From positions 1 to 13,866 of the forward strand of contig MIQB01000058.1 in the NCBI GenBank assembly GCA_002890585.1: a stretch of DNA of 13,866 bases, given 5' to 3'. The stretch comes from Tannerella sp. oral taxon 808. Its GTDB lineage: Bacteria > Bacteroidota > Bacteroidia > Bacteroidales > Tannerellaceae. Positions 7,101 through 13,866 of this stretch are shown in pieces. How positions within the stretch are numbered: the first letter of the stretch is position 1; each line of letters starts with the position of its first letter. The notes under the pieces were generated by a model. That model made no database searches and was not told the origin of the DNA. It saw only the letters and a program-made list of their open reading frames with translations. The position numbers and the translations under genes were made by a program.

Positions 7101-7267
7101 CCTTAATTCCGCAGCACTTTTTCTTGTGATATGATTTTGTGTGTTGAGGCGTCTTTTTGCCTCTACATGTGATAGGAAGCGACCTTAGACTGGTATTAGT
7201 CCTTGCAGGCGCATAAAATCCCCCACCCAAGCCAATGGGGAAAATGAATGCCACAAAGAAATGCTGT

Positions 7268-8569
7268 TTATTCAAGGAAAACTTTAGAGTAGTATGCTTT
7301 ATTGGTATAAAGGTTTAGAACGTTCTGCCTTCCTGTGCGCACCCATTTCGCTGGCACACTGACAAAATGCAGGATAAAGGCTTTCAATCTGCTTGTCTTT
7401 TTCAACGGCTTAACCTTTTCACTGATACGACGGACGAGATAGAGATAGAAGTTCTTCAGCATGGCGGTAACCATCATGAACACCATGTTCTCAGCCATAA
7501 AGGAAAAGGGCAGATGTGCCCAGCCGAAGTCATTGTTCTGTATGTCGAAGTTCTTTTCACTTGCTCCTCGTCCATTGTAAAATGTAATGATGTCTTTCTC
7601 GGTTGATACCCAGTCATTGGTAAGGATACAGCGATATGTGTATATCACTCCGAACATATCCGTCTGTTTCTTACCACCCTTGTCCCTTAAAGGACTTCGC
7701 TGTACGACAAGCCTGTATGACTTTCCTTCAATGAGGTTGTCCATGTTGATGGATGTGACATCGTATTTTTCATAACCAACCTCGACGCTCTTCCATTCTT
7801 TCAGTTGGCGGAACTCTTCATAACGAGTGCCACAGTTGGCAGCACGTATATAGAATGTGTTACAGCGTTGCTCTACGGTTTGGATAATTTCCTTTGAGAA
7901 CGACCCACAGTCGGCACGGAAACGCTCTATTGTCACACCAAGTTCTGAGATTACTCGGTCCATAATGCGACGAAGCGTGTCTTCCTGATGAAATTTCACA
8001 TTGGTGTTTCCATCACGATTCTCACCTCCAACGATAATGCCCCCAATGGAAGCCCAACCAGGGAAGTAGCCAAAATCCTGTTTGTAAGAATATTTTGCAT
8101 CGAACTTGTGGGCAGGAATAAACTGATGATCAAAGTCCAAGTCAACATGGCTGCCTACCTTTATAAGCCCCATCTGTCGTATCATTCGCAGAAGTAAGGT
8201 GTCCAGTTTCTCTGCTGCATTGAAGCTATACGACTTCCCAGAGATCTCGCTCTTATAGACGATATTCTCTTCGGCAAGTTCCTTAAGTCCACGTCCTACA
8301 GTGTCGGCACCAGGCAGTTGCGTACCAGGTCTCTGCCTGAACTGCCCTATAAGTGTATTGATATTCTCAAGACATTCTCCACCACAAAGGTAACTGAAGA
8401 AGAGAGAACCGAAAATGCTTCCATGACTAAAAGCCTTATCGCTACACCCACGTTTGCCCAAGACAGATTCTGTAAGTTTTTCAAAGCCCAACTTTGAAAA
8501 TACGTCCATAATATGATAAATTCCACCGAAAGAAGTGATATTCTCGTTTTTAATTGCTAGCTTTGCCAT
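7268..8569 (-). CDS. IS1380-family DDE transposase
   Basis: A 433-residue transposase that would cut and insert the surrounding IS. Signature segments are VDLDFDHQFIPAHKFDAKYSY (first acidic site, Asp143-147), FRADCGSFSKE (Asp220) and the YNGRGASEKNF box carrying the catalytic Glu338. This YxxRGxxE-type box is characteristic of IS1380 and related DDE_Tnp_1 enzymes. Length is normal and no frameshift is seen, so the enzyme looks functional. The ATG at 8569 follows a leader of about 130 bp containing a strong stem-loop (8631-8667). The stop at 7268-7270 leaves about 150 bp to the left end of the element. A TTG at 7275 that opens the frame of the truncated protease overlaps the transposase end by 8 bp, so weak coupled translation into the protease fragment is conceivable. 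Confidence 0.93.
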   Translation of the reverse strand: MAKLAIKNENITSFGGIYHIMDVFSKLGFEKLTESVLGKRGCSDKAFSHGSIFGSLFFSYLCGGECLENINTLIGQFRQRPGTQLPGADTVGRGLKELAEENIVYKSEISGKSYSFNAAEKLDTLLLRMIRQMGLIKVGSHVDLDFDHQFIPAHKFDAKYSYKQDFGYFPGWASIGGIIVGGENRDGNTNVKFHQEDTLRRIMDRVISELGVTIERFRADCGSFSKEIIQTVEQRCNTFYIRAANCGTRYEEFRQLKEWKSVEVGYEKYDVTSINMDNLIEGKSYRLVVQRSPLRDKGGKKQTDMFGVIYTYRCILTNDWVSTEKDIITFYNGRGASEKNFDIQNNDFGWAHLPFSFMAENMVFMMVTAMLKNFYLYLVRRISEKVKPLKKTSRLKAFILHFVSVPAKWVRTGRQNVLNLYTNKAYYSKVFLE

Positions 8570-8630
8570 GTCAGATTTTTGCTTACTTGTTATGTTTGCA
8601 GCACCAAGATAGGTGAAATTTCTGACATAT

Positions 8631-8667
8631 CCAAGTGTTTTGAGAACTTTGTTTCTCAGACACTTGG
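8631..8667. repeat. Stem-loop in the IS leader
   Basis: CCAAGTGT (8631-8638) pairs with ACACTTGG (8660-8667), and an inner TGAGAA (8641-8646) pairs with TTCTCA (8653-8658). The result is a long, slightly bulged hairpin between the right end of the IS and the transposase start. Such leaders can protect an IS from transcription entering from outside by folding in long transcripts. This role is inferred by analogy; no T-run follows on the minus strand. Confidence 0.6.
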
Positions 8668-8701
8668 AGTTCTTACAAGAATTTATGCTGCGGAATTAAG
8701 G

Positions 8702-8758
8702 GAGACTATACTTATAGCTTGGAAGTTATTTATCGTTTGACAAGCCTTCATCTAATCG
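8702..8758. other. Short spacer between IS and susD
   Basis: Only 57 bp lie between the right IS end and the susD stop codon. No gene, terminator hairpin or piece of the missing protease 5' end is seen. The downstream partners usual in a polysaccharide utilisation locus (lipoproteins, glycosidases) are absent here. Confidence 0.5.
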
Positions 8759-10378
8759 CTACCGCTTATAGCCTTTATTTTGCTTTAGGTTCTTATTGAG
8801 GTCTAATGCACGTGATGGGATAGGGAAGACGATAGTATGTCGGTCGGCTTCCGTTGCGGGTGCTGTACGGATGTCGTAAGACTTATGAAATCGGTTGAAA
8901 CGGATGAGGTCATTACGACGCCAGCCTTCCCACATTAGTTCCATAATACGTTCGTTTAGGATATTCTCTAATGTTGCTGTTCTATTTCCCATTCCACTAC
9001 GGCTACGAACAAGGTTCAGTTCTGTGTTGCCATTCTCTCCGTTACGCACAGCCGCTTCTGCCTTCATAAGTAAAACATCAGCATAACGGAAGAGAACAAT
9101 GTCATTGTTAGGATTTTTTCCATCATTGTATGAGGTGCGGTCTACCTCATATTTCGCCATTCTCGCACCTGCAGTCTTAATATATGAACTGTTGGTAAGG
9201 TTTATCTCTACGGCAAGCGGCATATAGACAAGTGGCTTCCCATTCTCTAAATATACAACATTCCCATCTACTCGAACTGTGTCTGAATAAAGGTTATAGG
9301 CATATCGAGTGTCAACATTATTCGTCCCATACCCAAAGGTATTGACAGTAGATATCGTTGCACAAGCCCCGTTCTCAGCCCCTGTACCTAAAGCGCTTCC
9401 GTGTGCATAGTGACGAGAGCGGAAGAGATATTGGAATTGGTTCTTATAAAGGTGCTTGTCAACAGGAATGATAAATATATTCTCTGGTGAGGTCTCGTTG
9501 TGAACTGAGAAGTTACTGAGGTAATCTGGTGCTAACGTAAATCCATCAGCAGTGACTTTATCGCAGTAGTATTTGCAAGCCTGCCATATATTCATTTGCT
9601 GACCATCAACGGTAAAGTAAATTTGTTTACCATTAGGTTGCTGACTATCTGTCCAATCTGAATCAGAATAAACCTCACCATTCAGCATTAACTTGGCAAG
9701 TAAGAAGTTAGCCACAGAGCGCGTTACACGTCCATAGTCTGTGCCTGCAAGGTTGCTATGCCCAGTGGAAAGCAGTGGCATTGCCTCTTGTAGTTCCTTT
9801 ACAATAAACTTATATACCTCCGGGCGACTTGTTTGTTTCGTGTTCTCAGTATCTTCGCTTACTGTTGTTACCAATGGTATGTTACCAAACATATCCATTA
9901 GATAATAGTAGTATAAGGCGCGGATTGCTCTGACTTCAGCCCGATAAGCCTTGTATTGATTGTCGGTCAGTAGCTGTCTGTTCTTGTCGATTGTAGCAAG
10001 TGCTTCATTACTGAAAACAATGACCTTATAGAGATACTTCCATGTGTCGTAAAGTGGTTTACTATCTACTGCCCAGTTGTGTCTGTATAAGTCTACCCAG
10101 AAGCCTCCGTCATACCAATCACCACCACGGACCGGTATGATAGCTTCATCTGTTGTGAACGTATTATAGTCGTACACACCACGATAAGTACCTTGTAGCC
10201 CCTCGCTATCTTTGTCACCTCCTATGTAGTTATACAAGGTAGCGACAGCATTAATATAAACGTCATTGTCTGTTGTATAGACATGCTGTGTATCGAGACA
10301 ATCTTTGCAGTTCTCGTCCAGGCAGCCAGTTAACGTGAGGATGCTAAAAAAAAATAGAGGTCGAAGTAAGTATTTCAT
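8759..10378 (-). CDS. SusD/RagB-family outer-membrane lipoprotein
   Basis: A 539-residue surface lipoprotein that binds glycan or peptide substrate and caps the SusC channel. The N-terminus is a lipoprotein signal with lipobox LTGC, Cys19 being the lipidated residue. Family landmarks are the TPR-helix stretch AEVRAIRALYYYYLMDMFGNIPLV (147-170), DIVLFRYADVLLMKAEA (426-442) and the C-terminal ERIMELMWEGWRRNDLIRF (477-495). It ends in a typical HTIVFPIPSRALDLN segment. Length is normal and the gene looks intact. It starts 32 bp after the susC stop, so the two form an operon, with susC upstream. Because susC is broken, SusD may be made without its partner, or poorly made through polarity. The substrate cannot be told from sequence; no degradative enzymes are nearby in the window. 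Confidence 0.93.
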   Translation of the reverse strand: MKYLLRPLFFFSILTLTGCLDENCKDCLDTQHVYTTDNDVYINAVATLYNYIGGDKDSEGLQGTYRGVYDYNTFTTDEAIIPVRGGDWYDGGFWVDLYRHNWAVDSKPLYDTWKYLYKVIVFSNEALATIDKNRQLLTDNQYKAYRAEVRAIRALYYYYLMDMFGNIPLVTTVSEDTENTKQTSRPEVYKFIVKELQEAMPLLSTGHSNLAGTDYGRVTRSVANFLLAKLMLNGEVYSDSDWTDSQQPNGKQIYFTVDGQQMNIWQACKYYCDKVTADGFTLAPDYLSNFSVHNETSPENIFIIPVDKHLYKNQFQYLFRSRHYAHGSALGTGAENGACATISTVNTFGYGTNNVDTRYAYNLYSDTVRVDGNVVYLENGKPLVYMPLAVEINLTNSSYIKTAGARMAKYEVDRTSYNDGKNPNNDIVLFRYADVLLMKAEAAVRNGENGNTELNLVRSRSGMGNRTATLENILNERIMELMWEGWRRNDLIRFNRFHKSYDIRTAPATEADRHTIVFPIPSRALDLNKNLKQNKGYKR

Positions 10379-10410
10379 TTAGAATAGTATGCTTTGTTGT
10401 AATCAATTGC

Positions 10411-12197
10411 TTAGAACTTAATGCTTACTCCGAAAGAGTAAGTACGATAAGGGGGATAGGTGCGCTTGTCGTCAATGCCTAACGTGTTGTCAACTACATA
10501 GCTATTAATAATCGGTGTCAAACCACTATAGCTTGTAATTGTTGCGAGGTTATTGATGCTGAAAGATACACGTAATGAACTGATATATTTGTTTCTAACG
10601 GGTGTGTTCCAACCGATTGTAAGATAATCGAAGTTCAGATAATCACCACGTTCCAACCAATAGTCAGTCACGTTTTGGTCAACGATATTCCGTGCTGGAG
10701 CTTCTGCAAGGACGTTATAGTCTGGGAAATTCGACATATTCAGATAAGACAGGGCTGTGCCGTTAAATATCTTATGCCCGAAAGCACCATTCATCTGTAA
10801 GGAGACATCGAAGTCTTTGTATCTAAAACTGATGTTTGACCCCAACGTCATCTTTGGTGTAGCCTGTCCTGCAACATATCTGTCACCATGATCACTGAGG
10901 TCGATTACGTTATCATTATTCAAATCTGCAATGTCGTATTTGTTGTGTCCATGTCCGTTGTCAACGATTCCTTTGCAATGAGGAAGATAGAAAACACCTA
11001 ACGGTTGACCTACTATCTGATAAATAATATCATTATAACCGCCATGGAAACCGGCACCATTCATGCCACCGATAGGAGTAATATCTGATGCTGTCATATC
11101 CCTTCCATTGAGTTTGCCATTGAGGGAGAGGAGTTTATTCTTTTGCCATGCCATATTAATGTTAACATTGAGCTCCATGTCTTTCTTTGAGATAGGAACG
11201 ATGCCTATGCCCAACTCAAAACCACTATTAGACATTGAACCGATATTTGCCAGCAGCTTATCAAAGGCGAAAGTTGGTACTGGTACGTCATATTCATAAA
11301 GCATATCAGTTGTCTTAGAATAGTAATACTCTGCTGTGAGCAATAATCGATTTTTGAAGAAACCAAGGTCAGCACCAATATTAAAGGTGCTACGTGTTTC
11401 CCAACGTAGGTCAGGATTACTATTTCGTAAGGTACCCATTGTGACCGTTGGTGTTCCATTATATGAGATTAAACCAACCGGAATATACTGTTTTAAAGTC
11501 AGATAAGAACTGATTCCACCAAGGTTTCCTGACTGACCATAGCCTGTTCGTAGGTCCATAAGACTAACCGTATTGTTATCACGAAGGAAACGTTCTTTCT
11601 TAATATTCCATGTTGCTGAGATAGAAGGGAAGAAACCCCAAGTATGGTCTTTACCAACCATTGACGAACCATCTGCACGTGTTGTCAGATTAAGTGTGTA
11701 TCGATTGAGCAATGTATAGGTAAGTGTACCCATAAAAGAGGCAAGACTTGGGTCGGCATAACTGCTCCCCGTACCTCCGTAAGGACGATCTGAAGCTACA
11801 CCAAGGTTGTTATAACCAAAGTAATTGTTGGCTAATCCCTTTACTTGTGTCCAAAAGGCAGCCATCTTCTTCTTCTGATATTCGGCAAGAATGGTGGCAG
11901 AGAGGTTGTTTGCACCCCAACGATGCTTCCAATCAAGAGAGATATTACCTAATATTTCCTCTGCCTTTCGTTCTCCTCTATAAGCTAATCCCTGTGCCCA
12001 TACCCATGTAGGAGCAAACTTCCCATTCTCCGTTGAGGTATAGGAATAGGAACCTAAGGCAGACAACTGCAGGTTATGAGGAAGCTGCAGGGATAATTGT
12101 AGATGTGAATTGAACGTAAGATTCTTCTCGTCGTTTCGTTCAAAGAGCAGTGGTTCAGTCGGTGCAATCTGTGAAGCGTTGTTGTTCCTTTGCCATC
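10411..12197 (-). pseudogene. SusC/RagA-family TonB-dependent transporter, C-terminal fragment
   Basis: This is the outer-membrane beta-barrel portion of a SusC-type transporter, ending in the aromatic GVSIKF typical of barrel proteins recognised by the BAM complex. The frame is open from the duplication junction at 12197 down to the stop at 10411; the first usable start is a TTG at 12066. It has no signal peptide or plug, so it cannot work alone. Its first ~185 codons (11639-12197) exactly repeat the end of the N-terminal fragment. Removing one 604-bp repeat unit joins the two fragments into a single 911-residue frame (2736 bp, divisible by three), which is a reasonable length for a SusC lacking the carboxypeptidase-like N-domain. 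The break is therefore a secondary mutation of one gene, not two genes. SusD follows 32 bp downstream. Confidence 0.88.
11639..12197. repeat. 559-bp exact direct duplication, copy A
   Basis: This copy matches 12243-12801 with an offset of 604 bp. At both edges the match ends abruptly (11638 C vs 12242 A; 12198 A vs 12802 C), and no mismatch was noticed where I compared the two. It lies in the barrel region of susC and forms the start of the C-terminal fragment. Confidence 0.9.
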
Positions 12198-12248
12198 ATT
12201 CTTGCCGAATATCAGAAGAAGAAGATGGCTGCCTTTTGGACACAAGTA
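12197..12248. repeat. Inverted templated insert between the susC duplication copies
   Basis: These 52 bp are the exact reverse complement of 11842-11893, and equally of the matching segment in copy B at 12446-12497. Of these, 45 bp (12198-12242) are unique spacer between the duplication copies; the rest overlaps their edges. The insert introduces the stop codon that ends the N-terminal SusC fragment. Confidence 0.9.
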
Positions 12249-13750
12249 TGGTCTTTACCAACCATTGACGAACCATCTGCACGTGTTGTCAGATTAAGTG
12301 TGTATCGATTGAGCAATGTATAGGTAAGTGTACCCATAAAAGAGGCAAGACTTGGGTCGGCATAACTGCTCCCCGTACCTCCGTAAGGACGATCTGAAGC
12401 TACACCAAGGTTGTTATAACCAAAGTAATTGTTGGCTAATCCCTTTACTTGTGTCCAAAAGGCAGCCATCTTCTTCTTCTGATATTCGGCAAGAATGGTG
12501 GCAGAGAGGTTGTTTGCACCCCAACGATGCTTCCAATCAAGAGAGATATTACCTAATATTTCCTCTGCCTTTCGTTCTCCTCTATAAGCTAATCCCTGTG
12601 CCCATACCCATGTAGGAGCAAACTTCCCATTCTCCGTTGAGGTATAGGAATAGGAACCTAAGGCAGACAACTGCAGGTTATGAGGAAGCTGCAGGGATAA
12701 TTGTAGATGTGAATTGAACGTAAGATTCTTCTCGTCGTTTCGTTCAAAGAGCAGTGGTTCAGTCGGTGCAATCTGTGAAGCGTTGTTGTTCCTTTGCCAT
12801 CCATTTCCAACTTTATGGAATGAAAGTGTTGGATTCATTGCGGCGGTAGAATAGGAAAGTGCCTGAAGATCGAATATCTTTTCATCTTGCTGGGAAGAAC
12901 CGAATACGCCAAAATCTATTTTCAATTTCTCATCAAAGGCAAGTTGCGAGATATCCAACTTAGCCATGAAGTTATTGTAATCCTTAGTTTTTATAACCGT
13001 CTGTCCACGCACATAGCCTAATGAGGCACGATAGTTGGATTTGTCACTACCTCCACTAAAAGCCACATGATGTGAATTGACAAATCCTATTCGTACTATT
13101 TCTTTCTGAAAATCAGTGTCATAACCTTTGTCAACGTAATCTAACCCTAAAGCTTTTGCAGCACTAATATACTCTGCTGCATTCAGCATACGAAGACGTT
13201 TGTATACTTTATCAAAGCCTACTGCTCCATCATAATAAATCTGAAACTTACTACCATTTCCACGCCTTGTCTTTACCTCAATAACACCCGATGCTCCTCG
13301 TGAACCATACTTAGATGTTTCTGACGCATTTTTAAGAATAGTAAAGCTCTCTATATCAGCTGGATAAATAGTAGATAGCGTTGCCAAATCACTTGAAACA
13401 CCATCAATGAGGACCAGAGGGTCGTTACCACCAGTAAGTGATGTGGTACCACGAACGCGCACACTCGTCAACATTGCCATACGGTCCTGACCATTCGTAA
13501 CGACATTTACACCGACAGCTTGTCCTGAAAGGGCATTGATAGCAGAATTAACTAAACCTTTATTCATCTGCTTTTCACCCACCTTTGCCATTGAGCCGAT
13601 AACAGGAAAGGTGTCATTGACAAGGAATAATGGCTGCCTTTGCTCTGTAGTGATCGCTTTATGTCGTCTCTGTGCATTGGCAACATCTGTAACACCAATT
13701 ACCAAAAGGCAGCAAACAAGAGAGCGGGTTAGAATGTATTGTCTATTCAT
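12212..13750 (-). pseudogene. SusC/RagA-family TonB-dependent transporter, N-terminal fragment
   Basis: This is the front 512 residues of the same SusC. A Sec signal peptide (MNRQYILTRSLVCCLLVIG to ANA|Q, about residue 26) is followed almost at once by the plug domain (about 55-165), with SusC landmarks SLTGGNDPLVLIDGV and YGSRGASGVIEVKTRRG, then the first barrel strands. There is no STN or carboxypeptidase-like N-domain. The frame reads normally through the duplicated segment (12801-12243). It then enters the inverted insert and stops after the foreign tail CVQKAAIFFF. The ATG at 13750 is preferred over the TTG four codons upstream because it directly precedes a good signal peptide. A truncated barrel of this kind would probably be degraded in the periplasm. 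Confidence 0.9.
12243..12801. repeat. 559-bp exact direct duplication, copy B
   Basis: This is the upstream copy in gene order; the N-terminal susC frame runs through it without interruption. It starts at CAAGTATGG (12243), which overlaps by six bases (CAAGTA, 12243-12248) with the end of the inverted insert, a microhomology at the junction. Confidence 0.9.
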
Positions 13751-13790
13751 GTTAGGATGCAATAAATGTTATTTATACTGATTATCCAAG

Positions 13791-13798
13791 CAAATATA
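13791..13798 (-). promoter_or_regulatory. Candidate -7 element of the susC-susD promoter
   Basis: On the minus strand the sequence TATATTTG matches the Bacteroides -7 consensus TAnnTTTG and lies about 41 nt upstream of the susC ATG. A clear -33 TTG element at the expected distance was not found, so the call is moderate. No sigma/anti-sigma pair or SusR-type regulator is visible in the window. Confidence 0.5.
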
Positions 13799-13866
13799 CA
13801 TATTTTTCGGGAGATAGATCAGTGATTACAGTTTTTTTGCTACTTTTGCTGTGCTATCCTTATATG

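Larger units (their letters stand above)
7101..8701 (-). mobile_element. IS1380-family insertion sequence (1601 bp)
   Basis: Perfect 16-bp terminal inverted repeats, CCTTAATTCCGCAGCA (7101-7116) and its complement (8686-8701), extend to 27 bp with four mismatches (7101-7127 and 8675-8701). They enclose one transposase gene on the minus strand. Size and gene content match the IS1380 family, widespread in Bacteroides. IS1380 elements normally duplicate 4-5 bp of target, but the flanks differ (CTATTA before 7101, GAGACT after 8701). That suggests the two sides were not originally joined. The left end cuts the protease gene; the right end is 57 bp from the susD stop. Confidence 0.9.

Noticed and set aside
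5410..7275. Intact 621-residue secreted protease
   Set aside because: The first 57 residues are encoded by the IS end and its terminal repeat. There is no pro-domain, and the only starts are TTG or GTG before the catalytic Asp.
12352..12615. Plus-strand open frame repeated at 11748-12011
   Set aside because: It appears twice only because the underlying susC segment is duplicated; it is antisense to susC and has no family resemblance.
10411..13750. Two tandem SusC paralogues
   Set aside because: The overlap is an exact copy rather than diverged sequence, neither piece is complete, and removing one repeat unit restores a single normal-length frame.

Overview
The window looks like DNA from a Bacteroidales bacterium, most plausibly an oral or gut one. 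The evidence is a SusC/SusD pair, a Bacteroides-type TAnnTTTG promoter element, integrases that lack the first catalytic arginine (as in CTnDOT IntDOT), a DUF3408-like protein and a type IX secretion (T9SS) sorting domain. The protease ends in KLIKN, close to the KLIKK ending of Tannerella forsythia secreted proteases, so a Tannerella-like host is possible but not shown. By eye, the left third (1-5400) is GC-rich and the right part (about 6000-13866) is clearly AT-rich, so the window is a mosaic.

Layout: (a) 1-578 is a broken piece of a large SNF2-type helicase/DNA methylase of the kind carried by conjugative elements. (b) 829-3357 holds two adjacent tyrosine recombinases. The second runs into (c), a 41-bp tandem repeat array (3340-3602) whose units share a 16-nt box followed by a hairpin with compensating base changes. 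(d) 3809-4983 is a tight operon of two small excisionase-like HTH proteins and a DUF3408-like protein. It is followed by stacked palindromes (4982-5131) and the possible start of a mobilisation gene (5184 to about 5275), which then breaks off. Together (b)-(d) look like the integration/mobilisation end of a mobilisable or conjugative element whose transfer genes are missing. (e) 5410-7100 (minus) is a subtilisin-like T9SS-exported protease whose front end was cut off just before the catalytic Asp by (f), an IS1380-family insertion sequence (7101-8701) with 27-bp imperfect ends and no target duplication. (g) 8759-13750 (minus) is a susC-susD operon. The susC gene is broken by an exact 559-bp direct duplication with a 45-bp inverted copy of internal sequence between the two copies.

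Together the genes record repeated rearrangement: a decayed transfer element, an IS that decapitated an exported protease and probably marks a deletion junction, and a nutrient-uptake operon inactivated by a templated duplication that homologous recombination could in principle reverse. The most novel-looking items are the hairpin tandem array attached to the double integrase, the abutting palindromes in front of the mobilisation remnant, and the susC duplication/inversion, which must first be separated from an assembly or amplification artefact.
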